Positions 44,383 through 54,706 are shown, counted from the first letter of the stretch. The stretch is 55,061 nucleotides of DNA from Fidelibacterota bacterium (GCA_014381925.1 JACNKR010000023.1:1-55061); one strand, 5' to 3'. Notes: a model not told the origin generated them from the letters alone. Numbers and translations: made by a program.

Positions 44383-45075
44383 TTATCCTGAATTATCTTG
44401 AGTTAATCGTTTAAATAATTCGAAATCAGGAATTACTAATGTTCGACCTTTTGTATATAAAAAACCTTGATCCTTAAATGATTTAATTATTCGTGTAACC
44501 GTTTCTCTTGAATTTCCAGTCATATTACCAATTTCTTTTTGAGTTGGAAATCGTTTGACTGTTACAGTACCATCTTTAATTACACCAATTCGTTCAGCAA
44601 TTTGATAAATACTATTTGCAATTCGATGTTTAGAGTCGAATAATGATAAAGACATAATTTGTTGATCTAAATGACGAATTCGAGTAGATAATTCTTGTAA
44701 TAATGCAATTGCAATTTTACTATGTTTCCGAATTAAGTCAATAAAATCTATTTTTGATATACAAAGTACAATACAATCATCCTGAGCTCTTACATTTGCA
44801 GACCTCGGATGTCCATCGAATGCGGCCAATTCACCAAAAACTTCACCTTCTTCAAGAAAGGCAAGAATTAATTCTCGCCCTGCCTCATTTGTTAATGTTA
44901 TTTCAACTGTTCCTTTTTTAATAATAAAAACGGAATCAGTATCATCTTCTTCAACTAAAATATAGGATTTAGCTGGAAAATGAAGGAGGGTGATTATATT
45001 TTCAACATAATCAAGTTCTTTATCATTGAGTTCATTAAAAATAAATATATCTGCAAGGAATTGCTTTATCGACAT
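44383..45075 (-). CDS. Crp/Fnr family transcription regulator
   Basis: The 230-residue protein has a cyclic-nucleotide-binding-like domain (about 10-130; GEVFGELAAFDGHPRSANVRA) and a C-terminal winged helix (about 150-225; RFPTQKEIGNMTGNSRETVTRIIKSFKDQGFL). The FGELA...PRSA segment matches the phosphate-binding cassette, so cAMP or a related ligand may bind. It lacks the N-terminal Cys cluster of Fnr, so it is not an iron-sulfur oxygen sensor. Targets are unknown. Confidence 0.93.
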   Translation of the reverse strand: MSIKQFLADIFIFNELNDKELDYVENIITLLHFPAKSYILVEEDDTDSVFIIKKGTVEITLTNEAGRELILAFLEEGEVFGELAAFDGHPRSANVRAQDDCIVLCISKIDFIDLIRKHSKIAIALLQELSTRIRHLDQQIMSLSLFDSKHRIANSIYQIAERIGVIKDGTVTVKRFPTQKEIGNMTGNSRETVTRIIKSFKDQGFLYTKGRTLVIPDFELFKRLTQDNSG

Positions 45076-45116
45076 GGAGTATTATACTTTAAATTATTAA
45101 TATGGACAAACGAAAA

Positions 45117-45140
45117 AAAGGGAAGGCGAACCTTCCCTTT
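45117..45140. terminator. Strong hairpin upstream of the Crp/Fnr gene
   Basis: AAAGGGAAGG (45117-45126), loop CGAA and CCTTCCCTTT (45131-45140) form a perfect ten-bp stem. The T run follows on the minus strand, so it would end a minus-strand transcript coming from 45141 upward. Confidence 0.75.
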
Positions 45141-45170
45141 AATATGATACAAATACTCAGAGGAGGTAAT

Positions 45171-45284
45171 ATGTATCAATTCTCTAATGCTTTAAAAAGC
45201 CAAACTAAAACTGAAATCACTAAAAGTGAAAATGAAACCAATAATAATATACTCATATTTATACTCACATATATTGATTGTTAA
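45171..45284 (+). CDS. Possible small peptide with strong ribosome binding site
   Basis: ATG 45171 is preceded by AGGAGG with four intervening bases and opens a 37-residue frame (MYQFSNALKSQTKTEITKSE, then a hydrophobic end ILIFILTYIDC). The Shine-Dalgarno sequence is the best evidence. An antisense frame of 26 residues overlaps it (see 45176-45256), so at most one of the two is likely to be real. Confidence 0.35.
   Translation: MYQFSNALKSQTKTEITKSENETNNNILIFILTYIDC
45176..45256 (-). CDS. Possible tiny membrane peptide, CcoS-like in character
   Basis: The 26-residue frame MSILLLVSFSLLVISVLVWL, then FKALEN, has one membrane helix and resembles the opening of CcoS-type cytochrome oxidase assembly proteins. 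It lacks the following GQFDD segment. The T-run side of the hairpin at 45117-45140 lies just downstream, which fits a minus-strand transcript. No clear ribosome binding site was seen, and antisense frames of hydrophilic genes are often hydrophobic by chance. Confidence 0.25.
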   Translation of the reverse strand: MSILLLVSFSLLVISVLVWLFKALEN

Positions 45285-45349
45285 ATTACAACTATTAGAA
45301 AATAATAAATTGTGATGAATAACGCTAAATTAAAAAATAATTTATAATC

Positions 45350-46444
45350 ATGAAAATTGCATTAATTGATTCTTTTTTTTCGGGTTCTCATAAAAAATGG
45401 GGACAAGATTTAAAAAAATATAGTAAACACCATATTGAGTTATTTACGATGACCGGCATTCACTGGAAATGGAGAATGCATGGTGGTTCAATTACACTTG
45501 CACAAAAATTGAATAAATCCAATTTTATACCAGATTTAATAATTGTTACAGATATGATAAACCTCGGTGATTTTAAATCATTATTAAATAATAAATTAAA
45601 ACACATTCCAATAATTCTTTATTTCCATGAAAACCAACTTATGTATCCAAAAACAAAATTTGATACAGATAAGATTAATCAACGAGATAACCATTATGGG
45701 TTTATTAACTTTACAAGTTCACTTATTGCGGATAATATATTATTTAATTCAAATTTTCATAAAAATGGTTATATAAATTCTCTAAACAAATTTTTATCTA
45801 AATTTCCAGATTATTCCTTGAAAATTAATATTGATGACATTTCTAATAAATCTTCTGTTATAGCCATCGGAATTAAAATAAAAAATAAATTAAAACTTAA
45901 ATCCAAAAATGATATACCTGTTATTTTATGGAATCATCGTTGGGAGCATGATAAAAACCCAGATGAATTTTTTAAAATTCTATTTCAATTAAAAAAAGAT
46001 AATGTGAAATTCAAATTAAATGTTATCGGGGAGAATTATAAAAATTCTCCAAAAATATTTTCAAAAGCAAAAGAAACTTTAACAAACGAAATTATTAATT
46101 GGGGTTATATTCAATCTCGTGATAAATATTATAAAGTGCTTGATGAATCTGATATATTACTCGTTACATCAATTCATGATTTTTTTGGAATGAGTATAAT
46201 TGAAGCAATTTCATTTGGATTATTTCCACTATTGCCCAATCGATTAGCCTATCCTGAACATATTCCAAAGAAATTAAATAATTACTGTTTTTATAATGAG
46301 CACGATGATGTCGTTACAAAATTAAAGGAAATTCTAAAAAACAAACCAAATGGGTATGAAAAACTATTGTTCAATCATATACAAAAATATGAATTAAAAA
46401 AAGTAGTCAACGATTATGATGATTATTTTGAAAAAATTATTTAG
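45350..46444 (+). CDS. DUF3524 glycosyltransferase, tRNA-queuosine mannosyltransferase-like
   Basis: The 364-residue protein is a GT-B glycosyltransferase of the DUF3524/GTDC1 group. The N-terminal part has IALIDSFFSGSHKKWG, TGIHWKWRMHGGSITLA, and the hallmark LYFHENQLMYP. The C-terminal part has ILWNHRWEHDKNPDEFF and a nucleotide-sugar region TSIHDFFGMSIIEAISFG (DFFGxxxxEA). Characterised members add mannose to queuosine in tRNA-Asp; the bacterial reaction is inferred from that. It overlaps the convergent DUF4442 gene by eight bases. Confidence 0.88.
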   Translation: MKIALIDSFFSGSHKKWGQDLKKYSKHHIELFTMTGIHWKWRMHGGSITLAQKLNKSNFIPDLIIVTDMINLGDFKSLLNNKLKHIPIILYFHENQLMYPKTKFDTDKINQRDNHYGFINFTSSLIADNILFNSNFHKNGYINSLNKFLSKFPDYSLKINIDDISNKSSVIAIGIKIKNKLKLKSKNDIPVILWNHRWEHDKNPDEFFKILFQLKKDNVKFKLNVIGENYKNSPKIFSKAKETLTNEIINWGYIQSRDKYYKVLDESDILLVTSIHDFFGMSIIEAISFGLFPLLPNRLAYPEHIPKKLNNYCFYNEHDDVVTKLKEILKNKPNGYEKLLFNHIQKYELKKVVNDYDDYFEKII

Positions 46445-46907
46445 AACGATATTTTAATGATAATGTGAGCGTAAATTCGGATACAATATCCCCTTTACAT
46501 TTAGCCTCAATCTTTAATGGAATACTTTGTCTCTCTCCTGTATTAATAGCAATTTCAACCATTTTCTTAACTTCTGCACCTTGAGTACACATAAAATCTA
46601 CATCTTGGTCCGGTCGTTTTAAAAAGTCAGCTTTCATATCTTTAAACACAAGAGAAATATTTTTTCCACTTTCCTGAATATGATATAGACCTAACATACC
46701 ACATGCTAAATCAGCTCCAACGGCTAATACCCCTAAATACATTGAGTTTAAATGGTTTTTTGTACGCCTTTTTAATTTAATTCTTAATATGCATTTTTCA
46801 TCATCCAATTGAATTAATTTAGGATTTACAAATCCAATGACTGGAATTTTAAATAAACCAAAAACTCTTAATACAAAATTGGCCTTAAAAAGTGTATTAA
46901 TCCTCAT
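46437..46907 (-). CDS. DUF4442 hotdog-fold thioesterase-like protein
   Basis: The 156-residue protein shows the DUF4442/PaaI-like hotdog pattern: KLKRRTKNHLNSMYLGVLAVGADLACGML, then LVFKDMKADFLKRPD. No known substrate; likely an acyl-CoA thioesterase relative. Its ATG overlaps the stop of the leucine-rich-repeat lipoprotein upstream (TAATG), so they are cotranscribed. Confidence 0.8.
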   Translation of the reverse strand: MRINTLFKANFVLRVFGLFKIPVIGFVNPKLIQLDDEKCILRIKLKRRTKNHLNSMYLGVLAVGADLACGMLGLYHIQESGKNISLVFKDMKADFLKRPDQDVDFMCTQGAEVKKMVEIAINTGERQSIPLKIEAKCKGDIVSEFTLTLSLKYRSK

Positions 46908-47938
46908 TATTCATCGCAATTTTGTTCATCTAAATCAATATTTAACATGCATAGTGGTAGATTATCACATAGTTTATTATCATTAAAATAAAATTCTAAA
47001 TTGACGGCAATTTCACAAATACTACTATCAATTTGAGATATTTCATTATTATTAATCCAAAGTTTTTCTAAATTTAATAAATTGCTAAAACTAAAATCAA
47101 TTTCCGTTAATTGGTTACTATATAAATATAATTCTTTTAATTCTGTTAAATATTGAAAACTACTTGGTAAATCAAATATTTGATTATTATACAAATCCAA
47201 ATACCATAATTGTGTCAAACTACCAAAGCTTGCTGGAATTGATGTCAAATTATTATTTTCTAATTCAATCCATTTTAAATGATCTAAACCACCGATAGAG
47301 AATGGAATTGTATCTAAATCTAAATTTTCTAAATCCAATTTAATAATGCGTTGTACTAGTCCTTCCCCTTCTAGTTTAATTTCCCAAGTTACACGATCAT
47401 TTTTTATTTCTTCAGCAATAGAATCCATTATTCCATTCATTAACACTAATTCATCTAAGAATTCCTGATCATTTTCATCAGGGTATGCCACACAGTTTTG
47501 ATTCATAACATCATAATAATCTTGAACACATGATGGAATAGATGAAGTTAAACAAATTGAATTATTTAACAATGTTAATTCATCTAATGGACATGCGCAA
47601 ATTGTATCTGGAAGAGATTCCAATAAATTATCATCTACATTTAATATTTCTAAACTATCTAAATTCCCAATTGACTCAGGAAGAGTTGAAAGTCCTAACC
47701 CAGATAAATCTAACGATTGAATGCGATAATAATAAATTCCGCCTTGATCATCAGTCGTGAAATTACTGATTAAATTTATATCAATTGAATTTCCTATTAA
47801 TGACTCTAAATCACTAATGAATATTTTTTCACTAATCGAAAGTTCTATATTCTCTGGTGGTATTGAAATGTTATCATCGCCACCACAAGCGAATATAAAT
47901 AATAATATAAAAGTGATTAAATAGTTTTTCGAAATCAT
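46907..47938 (-). CDS. Leucine-rich-repeat lipoprotein
   Basis: The 343-residue protein has a lipobox (FILLFIFACGG, Cys at about 18). Two sets of leucine-rich repeats follow, one at about 70-110 (LSGLGLSTLPESIGNLDSLEILNVDDN in parts) and one at about 195-320 (LTSIPASFGSLTQLWYLDLYNN). Cys residues flank the repeat blocks (CACPLDEL, NSICLTSSIPSC, LCDNLPLC). The role is probably ligand binding at the cell surface. It resembles the partial protein at 1-1357 in repeat type but is lipid-anchored. Confidence 0.87.
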   Translation of the reverse strand: MISKNYLITFILLFIFACGGDDNISIPPENIELSISEKIFISDLESLIGNSIDINLISNFTTDDQGGIYYYRIQSLDLSGLGLSTLPESIGNLDSLEILNVDDNLLESLPDTICACPLDELTLLNNSICLTSSIPSCVQDYYDVMNQNCVAYPDENDQEFLDELVLMNGIMDSIAEEIKNDRVTWEIKLEGEGLVQRIIKLDLENLDLDTIPFSIGGLDHLKWIELENNNLTSIPASFGSLTQLWYLDLYNNQIFDLPSSFQYLTELKELYLYSNQLTEIDFSFSNLLNLEKLWINNNEISQIDSSICEIAVNLEFYFNDNKLCDNLPLCMLNIDLDEQNCDE

Positions 47939-48041
47939 AATTTGTCCTTTGTTAATACGGGTAAATAATATACTTTTTTTCCTAAACGATAAAAAGAAAA
48001 AATTAGGATGGGATGAATGAAATAGAATTTCAAATTACCAC

Positions 48042-49196
48042 TCAATATTTTATTATGATTGGTAATAAATCAATTAATTTTTGAATATCATTTTCACTAT
48101 TATAGCCATTTAATGAAATTCGAATAAATAATTTATTTTCCCATTCAAACACAGGGATTGTAATATTTTGTTTTGATAATAATAATTTTATTTTTTCAAT
48201 ATCTGAAGGTGGGTTTGGTAATTGAAAGGATAACATTTGAGCCAACCATTTTTCGGGATTTTCTTTAAAAGCAAATTCTAAATTGAATTTATCTTTTAAT
48301 TCTACCGAGAGTAATCGAATTCGATTTCTGCATTTTTCTGATACTAATCCCCAATCATAAGTCATTCTAAAATCTATTGCTTGTGGAATAGTTAAAAATG
48401 GGCTAACATCTCTTGTTCCCTGCCATAAATGTTCATCCTGAAATTTAGTATGAAAAACCCTTTCATTATTATATCCCCAACTAATGATTAGTGGGTTTAT
48501 TGAGTTTTGGTACTTTTTATTAACAAATAAAAAACTTGTACCTTTTGGGCATAATAACCATTTATGACATGTCCCTGTATAATAATCAGGATTTAACTCA
48601 TTAATTTTTAATGGAATTTGCCCTGGAACATGTGCACCATCAATTATAGAAATAATATTTTTTTTCCGTGCTAAATCAATAATATTTTTTATTGGAAAAA
48701 CAAGTCCAGTTGCACTTGTAATATGGCTGATGAAAATAATTTTTGTATTTTCAGTAATACATTTTTCAAAATATGTAGAAAACTCATCATCTGAATAAAT
48801 TGGATAAGGTAGTTTTACTTTTTTATACTTTGCACCTGTTTTCTTAGAAATAAATTCCCATGCTTTATCCATTGCACCATATTCATGATTGGAAGATAAA
48901 ATTTCATCATTAGGTTTTAAATTTAAATTACGAATAACTTCATTTATTGCAGTTGTTGGATTTTGAAAAAAAACAATATCATCAGGACTACAATTAATAA
49001 ATTCGCCTAAAGCAACTTGTGAATTATATATATTTTTTTGTAAATCATTATCTAAGAATTGAATTGGATTTTTTTCTAATTGGTACTGCCATTTTATAAA
49101 ACCATTAAATATTGGTTTTGGACAAGCACCAAATGAACCATGATTTAAATAAGTAATATTTTCATCTATAAGGAATAAAGATTTTAAACTATTCAA
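48042..49196 (-). CDS. PLP-dependent aminotransferase class V (isopenicillin-N-epimerase-like)
   Basis: The 384-residue protein is a fold-type I PLP enzyme. Motifs: YLNHGSFGACPKPIFNGF at the start, FFQNPTTAINEVIRN, ISHITSATGLVFPIKNI, IIDGAHVPGQIPL (PLP-binding Asp), and TGTCHKWLLCPKGTSFLFV with the Schiff-base Lys. The CefD-like group includes epimerases and desulfurase relatives. No active-site Cys like that of NifS or SufS is obvious, and the substrate is unknown. It follows the SPOR lipoprotein in one direction. Confidence 0.88.
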   Translation of the reverse strand: MNSLKSLFLIDENITYLNHGSFGACPKPIFNGFIKWQYQLEKNPIQFLDNDLQKNIYNSQVALGEFINCSPDDIVFFQNPTTAINEVIRNLNLKPNDEILSSNHEYGAMDKAWEFISKKTGAKYKKVKLPYPIYSDDEFSTYFEKCITENTKIIFISHITSATGLVFPIKNIIDLARKKNIISIIDGAHVPGQIPLKINELNPDYYTGTCHKWLLCPKGTSFLFVNKKYQNSINPLIISWGYNNERVFHTKFQDEHLWQGTRDVSPFLTIPQAIDFRMTYDWGLVSEKCRNRIRLLSVELKDKFNLEFAFKENPEKWLAQMLSFQLPNPPSDIEKIKLLLSKQNITIPVFEWENKLFIRISLNGYNSENDIQKLIDLLPIIIKY

Positions 49197-49214
49197 TTAT
49201 TCACACGACAGTAA

Positions 49215-49988
49215 TTAATTTAATTTGTCAATCCAGGTATTAATTTTAAAATGATTATCAATTTTTTTTGCAATAACATTTGCAGATGTAAAATCAATAA
49301 ACATACCAACTCTTACTCTATACCAAGTTTTATTATATTTGGGATGTAAAAATTCTATTTTATAGGCATCAAATCCCGCGACTTTAAGTTTTTGAATTTT
49401 TTTATTTGCTTCGCTTTCATCTGGGAACGAATATACTTGAATAGTATAATTAAATTTTTCATTATTATTTACTGTATTTTTAGGATTAGAATCCGTATAA
49501 ACAATAGTATCTTTTTTAATTTTATTTTGATTCGTATCATTTAGAATTGTATCTAAATTACTTAAAGTATCTAATTTTTCATTTACAGAATCAATTTTAG
49601 TTGATTCAATATTTTCAATTTGTTTTTCTTTATCAAGGCTTATATTTTTATAATTTGAACCAATTGCATTGTATTTAAATATATTAACACCAATAATTTT
49701 ATTGGTTTCATTATATAATTCAGCAACTATATCGTATTCACCTTGATAATCTGGAATAAATCTCACGGACTGAAAAGAAATTGCTAAATTTGTGCTACTT
49801 TTAATTGGCTTTTTTCCAAAATACCATTCAATCGAACTTATTGGAGTATCGGTTTTTGGGCTAAGAATTGTTAAAGGTTTTCCTGTATCAATTACTCGTC
49901 TTTCCACTTTTTTTTCACATTGAAGACTCACTATCAAAATGATAGCGAGCCCAATGTATTTTTTAATATATGAAAAATGATTTATCAA
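49215..49988 (-). CDS. SPOR-domain lipoprotein
   Basis: The 257-residue protein has an N-terminal lipobox (LIVSLQC, Cys at about 24), an Ig-like segment at about 33-115, then a Thr/Asp/Asn-rich linker. A C-terminal SPOR domain spans about 180-257 (FNYTIQVYSFPDESEANKKIQKL and WYRVRVGMFIDFTSANVIAKKI). SPOR domains bind denuded peptidoglycan at division sites. It abuts ndk. Confidence 0.88.
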   Translation of the reverse strand: MINHFSYIKKYIGLAIILIVSLQCEKKVERRVIDTGKPLTILSPKTDTPISSIEWYFGKKPIKSSTNLAISFQSVRFIPDYQGEYDIVAELYNETNKIIGVNIFKYNAIGSNYKNISLDKEKQIENIESTKIDSVNEKLDTLSNLDTILNDTNQNKIKKDTIVYTDSNPKNTVNNNEKFNYTIQVYSFPDESEANKKIQKLKVAGFDAYKIEFLHPKYNKTWYRVRVGMFIDFTSANVIAKKIDNHFKINTWIDKLN

Positions 49989-50414
49989 TTATCTATTTTG
50001 TACTAATTCACTTCCTGTAAAAAAGTATGAAATTTCAATTGCTGCATTTTCATCAGAGTCTGAACCATGAACGGCATTTTCTCCAACACTTGTCGCAAAA
50101 TCTTTTCGGATTGTTCCTTCATCTGCATCAACCGGGTTTGTTGCCCCAATTGTTTTTCTCCATTCAGCAACTGCATCTTCTTTTTCTAAAGCCAATACCA
50201 TACATTTACCTGAAGACATAAATTCAGTGAGTTCACCAAAGAATGGTCGTTCAGCATGAACAGCATAAAATCCTTCTGCTTGTGCTAATGTTAATTTAAT
50301 TAGTTTTGCAGATAAAACATTAAATCCTGCACTTAGGATTCGATCATAAATTTTACCTGTGTCTCCATTTTTTACCGCATCGGGTTTAATAATGGCAAAA
50401 GTGCGATTAGTCAT
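49989..50414 (-). CDS. ndk: Nucleoside diphosphate kinase
   Basis: NDK equalises nucleoside triphosphate pools. In 141 residues it has [23 protein letters not shown], the catalytic His in [12 protein letters not shown], and the [13 protein letters not shown] segment. The ATG at 50414, preceded by AAAGGG, is preferred over a TTG six bases upstream. It follows sucD; in this setting it may use GTP or ATP made by SucCD. Confidence 0.97.
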   Translation of the reverse strand: MTNRTFAIIKPDAVKNGDTGKIYDRILSAGFNVLSAKLIKLTLAQAEGFYAVHAERPFFGELTEFMSSGKCMVLALEKEDAVAEWRKTIGATNPVDADEGTIRKDFATSVGENAVHGSDSDENAAIEISYFFTGSELVQNR

Positions 50415-50438
50415 TCGCAATATCCCTTTCGTTGTTAT

Positions 50439-51320
50439 TTATAATTTAAGTGCTTTTTCCATAGTTGCACCTATATCTGCAGGACTTTTACATACATGGA
50501 TTCCTGCTCTTTCTAATGCTGCCATTTTATCTGCAGCAGTTCCTTTTCCACCTGAAATTATTGCACCAGCATGCCCCATCCGTCTTCCTGGAGGTGCTGT
50601 TTGCCCAGCAATAAATGCAACAACCGGTATATCATAATTATTTTCAACAATCCATTGAGCAGCCTCTTCTTCAGCAGAGCCACCAATTTCGCCAATCATA
50701 ACTAATCCTTCTGTTGCAGGATCATCACCAAATAATTTCAAAAGATCTAAAAATGTGGTTCCAATAATTGGATCTCCACCTATTCCAATACATGTAGTCT
50801 GCCCAATACCGCGAACGGTTAACTGATGAACAGCTTCATATGTCAATGTACCAGACCGAGAAATTACACCTACATTTCCTTTTGGTTTATGAATAAATCC
50901 AGGCATAATTCCAATTTTTGCTTCACCCGGTGTAATTATTCCAGGACAATTAGGACCAATCATTCGCACGCCTGTTCGATTAAGTGCATCTTTAACTGGC
51001 ACCATATCTTTCGCCGGAATTCCTTCCGTAATACAAATAACCAAACTCACACCAGAATCAATCGCTTCCAAACAGGCATCTCCAGCAAATGGAGGCGGTA
51101 CAAAAATAATGCTTGTATTTGCATTTGTCTCTTTTACAGCCTCTGCAACTGTATTAAAAATTGGAATATCATTTGCGTCTTTCTGTCCACCTTTTCCTGG
51201 CGTAACACCCGCAACCACTTTGGTTCCATATTCCACCATTTGAGCAGTATGAAATGCACCTTCTTTTCCGGTTATTCCTTGCACGACTAATCGTGTATCA
51301 TTATTGACTAAAATACTCAT
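50439..51320 (-). CDS. sucD: Succinyl-CoA ligase, alpha subunit
   Basis: The 293-residue protein has the CoA-binding [51 protein letters not shown] and the phosphohistidine motif [19 protein letters not shown]. With SucC it makes ATP or GTP from succinyl-CoA in the citric acid cycle. It overlaps sucC by one base (51320). Confidence 0.98.
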   Translation of the reverse strand: MSILVNNDTRLVVQGITGKEGAFHTAQMVEYGTKVVAGVTPGKGGQKDANDIPIFNTVAEAVKETNANTSIIFVPPPFAGDACLEAIDSGVSLVICITEGIPAKDMVPVKDALNRTGVRMIGPNCPGIITPGEAKIGIMPGFIHKPKGNVGVISRSGTLTYEAVHQLTVRGIGQTTCIGIGGDPIIGTTFLDLLKLFGDDPATEGLVMIGEIGGSAEEEAAQWIVENNYDIPVVAFIAGQTAPPGRRMGHAGAIISGGKGTAADKMAALERAGIHVCKSPADIGATMEKALKL

Positions 51321-52489
51321 TAAATTTCTCCTTTACTGGCTTTTACTACTTTTTCAGCAGCGTCTTCTAAACTATTGGCAACAATAAACTCTAATGGGGA
51401 ATCAGCAAATAATTGTCTTGCCGCTTTTGCATTTGTACCTTCTAACCGTACAACGACAGGAACATTCACTTCAATTTTGCCCATTGCATCAATTACGCCC
51501 TGAGCAACTCTGTCACAGCGAACAATTCCACCAAAAATATTGATTAAAATTGCATTCACATTTGGATCGGATAAAATAATTTCAAAGCCATGTGCCACCG
51601 TTTCTGCATTTGCTACACCGCCCACATCTAAAAAGTTTGCCGGTTCACCACCATATAATTTGATGATGTCCATTGTACCCATTGCAAGTCCTGCACCATT
51701 GACCATACAACCCACGGTTCCATCCAATTTAATATAATTTAAATTGTATTTTTTCGCTTCAACTTCGCTCGGTTCTTCTTCTGTTAAATCTTGCATTTCA
51801 GCAATATCAGAATGTTTATACAAAGCATTTCCATCAAAATTTATTTTTGCATCCACAGCAATTACTTCATTTTCTACCGTTACAATTAACGGATTAATTT
51901 CCATTAACGAGCAATCTTTATCTCTAAACACATTCCATAAATTCATAAATGTTTTCACTGCACTTCTAATTTGAGTCCCTTCCATACCCAATGCAAATGC
52001 TAATTGTCTCGCTTGAAATGGCTCTAAATCTGCGCCCGGTTCAATCCAAACTTTAAAAATTCTCTCAGGAGTTTCTTCTGCTACTTTTTCAATTTCCATC
52101 CCACCTTCTGTAGAAACCATAAAACAAAATTTACTTAAAGACCTATCAAGGACAATTCCAGCATAAAACTCACTTGCAATATTACTTGCAGATTCTACTA
52201 ATAACCGCTGTACTAATTTTCCGCCAGGACCTGTTTGATGTGTTACCAAATTCATTCCCAATATATTTTGAGCATGTTCTCTGACTTCCTCTATTGACCG
52301 AGCAATTTTAACACCACCGCCTTTTCCTCTACCTCCTGCGTGAATTTGGGCTTTAACCATCACTGGCAAAGTACCAATTTTCTCTGCCACATTAACGGCT
52401 TCATCTACTGTAAATGCAGGGTATCCTTCGGGAACAGGAACACCTGCTTCCCTAAAAATCTGTTTTCCTTGATATTCATGTATATTCAT
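51320..52489 (-). CDS. sucC: Succinyl-CoA ligase, beta subunit
   Basis: The 389-residue protein has the ATP-grasp domain: [41 protein letters not shown], and [21 protein letters not shown]. The C-terminal part shows [19 protein letters not shown] and [16 protein letters not shown]. It overlaps arcC upstream by four bases, so the citric acid cycle genes are coupled to the arginine deiminase genes. Confidence 0.98.
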   Translation of the reverse strand: MNIHEYQGKQIFREAGVPVPEGYPAFTVDEAVNVAEKIGTLPVMVKAQIHAGGRGKGGGVKIARSIEEVREHAQNILGMNLVTHQTGPGGKLVQRLLVESASNIASEFYAGIVLDRSLSKFCFMVSTEGGMEIEKVAEETPERIFKVWIEPGADLEPFQARQLAFALGMEGTQIRSAVKTFMNLWNVFRDKDCSLMEINPLIVTVENEVIAVDAKINFDGNALYKHSDIAEMQDLTEEEPSEVEAKKYNLNYIKLDGTVGCMVNGAGLAMGTMDIIKLYGGEPANFLDVGGVANAETVAHGFEIILSDPNVNAILINIFGGIVRCDRVAQGVIDAMGKIEVNVPVVVRLEGTNAKAARQLFADSPLEFIVANSLEDAAEKVVKASKGEI

Positions 52490-53433
52490 TTGTCATTCCT
52501 TATGGTTGTACCTTGAGTTCCATTAATAGCACCTTCAATACAATTAATTGAAGTTATAACTACCTTTTCACCATGGTATTTTAAAAAATAAAGTGCTGCT
52601 CTAATTTTAGGCTCCATTGTTCCTCTTTTGAAATGTCCTTGAGCTAAACATTTCTCAATTTCGGATACAGTTGTTTGGTATAATGGCTTTTCATTTGGTT
52701 TTTTAAAATTAATGAAAATATTATCAACATCCGTAATTATAAATAATTCTTCTGCTTTTAAAATACGACCCAATAAGGAAGCAGACATATCTTTATCAAT
52801 TACACCATCAATTCCATTTAAATTCCCATTTTCATCAAAATAACATGGGATTCCACCGCCACCACTGGCAATTACAATTGTTCCAAAATCTATTAAATTT
52901 TTAATTGATAATCCATTAAACAAATATTTAGGCGTTGGTGATGGAACAACTCTACGCCATTCTCCAGGCTCTTGCTCCTTCATATCCCAGCCTAATTCCT
53001 GTTGAAATTTAATTGCTTGTTTATTTGAATATCTACGACCAACATATTTTGCAGGACTACTTAATGCTTCATCATCTGCATCTACCCTAACTTGGGATAT
53101 AAAACTTACAACTTCTCTTTCAATATTTTTTTGATGTAATGCATTTTGAAGTGATTGTTGAATCATATATCCAATTGCACCTTGTGTATTTGCGACTAAA
53201 ACGCCTAAAGGTAATGGAGGAATTTCATTTGATGCAACTTCACTTCGTCTTAATTCATCACCAACTTGGGGACCATTTCCATGCGTAATACCAATTTTAT
53301 ATCCTCTATCCACAAAGTGCATAATCCCTTTTAAACTTTCACGCGTATGTTCAAACTGATCTTCAATTGTACCAGCTGTATTTTTTGGAGAAATTGCATT
53401 CCCACCTAAAGCAATTAATACTGTTTTATCCAA
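52486..53433 (-). CDS. arcC: Carbamate kinase
   Basis: It makes ATP from carbamoyl phosphate in arginine fermentation, or runs in reverse. Motifs in 315 residues: VLIALGGNAISPKNTAGT, THGNGPQVGDELRRSE, VIASGGGGIPCYFDENGNLNGIDGVIDKDMSASLL (read in parts), FKRGTMEPKIRAALYFL. The end overlaps sucC by four bases and its start overlaps arcA by eight bases. Confidence 0.97.
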   Translation of the reverse strand: MDKTVLIALGGNAISPKNTAGTIEDQFEHTRESLKGIMHFVDRGYKIGITHGNGPQVGDELRRSEVASNEIPPLPLGVLVANTQGAIGYMIQQSLQNALHQKNIEREVVSFISQVRVDADDEALSSPAKYVGRRYSNKQAIKFQQELGWDMKEQEPGEWRRVVPSPTPKYLFNGLSIKNLIDFGTIVIASGGGGIPCYFDENGNLNGIDGVIDKDMSASLLGRILKAEELFIITDVDNIFINFKKPNEKPLYQTTVSEIEKCLAQGHFKRGTMEPKIRAALYFLKYHGEKVVITSINCIEGAINGTQGTTIRNDK

Positions 53434-54706
53434 TATTATTTTCTCGTTTTAATGGCATCGTTAAACATCTCATTCCACCTCGCCCTCTAACTAATTCAGA
53501 ACCTTCAATTGTGATGATAAATTTTTCATTGGTCGTTTTCCATTTATTGGGATCTTTTTGAAATTGCTCAGTAGATAAAACTAAATATCCATGTTTTTCT
53601 AATTCATTAATTGTTGCATAATTCCGTTTATATCCAATTATTTTTCCTGGTGCTAATGCAAATGAGTTTGCACCATCTGTCCATTGTTCTCTTTTTTGTA
53701 AAAGAGGGTTATTCCCTCCACAGAAAATGGGTTCAATTTCAACACCTAAACTTAAAAATAATTCCAAAAATGATTTTTGAGATGGTTTAATTTTACTATA
53801 ATCTGCTGGTTCTGTAAAATGATATATATCCATATCCTCACCCTCATAATTATCTTGATAAAAAACAGGTGGGAAAAGAATACATTCACTTTCACTAACA
53901 CGCGTAAAAATAGTATCGAGATGCATTAATTCCCTTTTCTTGGGTAAATTAATTCCAATAATGGATGTAAATCCTTCTTTGAAAATATAGGGTATTAATT
54001 TTTCAATTGAGTGTTTTGGTGTGCGTTCACTTATCCCAATAAGGACAATATTTTCATTAAACACCATCACATCACCACCTTCAATACTTAAATCATCACG
54101 AATTCTTTTAAAATCAATAATATTTAAATTATTAAACAAAGAATGGTTCTTAAATAAATGTGATGCAATAACTTGTTCTCTTTTTCGTGCAGAGTGACAT
54201 GCGTTTGAAATTAATAATGAATTTCCAAATACGACACCAATATCTCGAGTAAACATTAAATTAGGAATGGGCATATTAAATATTTTCTCACCATTCCATT
54301 CACCCTCAATTAACATTTCAACAAATTGCTCACTTGTTAAATGATTAATAAATTCTAAATTTAATTTTGGAGTAAAGCCATATAAATTAAAATCTATTTG
54401 AAGGCATTCATCAAAAACTAATTTCCTTAACTTTAAATCTTGAAATATAGCGGATAATAATTTATTAATATCTATACAATTATTTTCTGTCCAAGTATTC
54501 AATATCGAAGTTAACTCATCATGTTCTTTACCAATTTTATGATGGTCAGTGATATCATCAAATAAAATAAACTCAGGATTTTCAATATATTCACCGTGTT
54601 TTACAATCATTTCTTTAATATGAGATGGAGATACGAATTGATGTTCATTTCCTGGTCGATGAGTTAATACCTGTTTTAAAGGAGTAATTTCAGAACGAAT
54701 TTCCAT
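53426..54706 (-). CDS. arcA: Arginine deiminase
   Basis: ADI converts arginine to citrulline and ammonia. Motifs in 426 residues: SEITPLKQVLTHRPGNEH at the start, LMFTRDIGVVFGNSLLIS, SIEGGDVMVFNENIVLIGISERTP (read in parts), MHLDTIFTRVSESECILFPP, and the catalytic Cys in RGRGGMRCLTMPLKRE. The TTG at 54724 is possible, but ATG 54706 gives the normal family start MEIRSEITPLK. An ornithine carbamoyltransferase (arcB) is not next to it. It follows the P5C dehydrogenase gene by a short gap. Confidence 0.96.
   Translation of the reverse strand: MEIRSEITPLKQVLTHRPGNEHQFVSPSHIKEMIVKHGEYIENPEFILFDDITDHHKIGKEHDELTSILNTWTENNCIDINKLLSAIFQDLKLRKLVFDECLQIDFNLYGFTPKLNLEFINHLTSEQFVEMLIEGEWNGEKIFNMPIPNLMFTRDIGVVFGNSLLISNACHSARKREQVIASHLFKNHSLFNNLNIIDFKRIRDDLSIEGGDVMVFNENIVLIGISERTPKHSIEKLIPYIFKEGFTSIIGINLPKKRELMHLDTIFTRVSESECILFPPVFYQDNYEGEDMDIYHFTEPADYSKIKPSQKSFLELFLSLGVEIEPIFCGGNNPLLQKREQWTDGANSFALAPGKIIGYKRNYATINELEKHGYLVLSTEQFQKDPNKWKTTNEKFIITIEGSELVRGRGGMRCLTMPLKRENNIG

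Noticed and set aside
45102..45170. Upstream extension of the plus-strand small frame to the ATG at 45102
   Set aside because: It would run through the strong hairpin and ignore the good ribosome binding site before ATG 45171.
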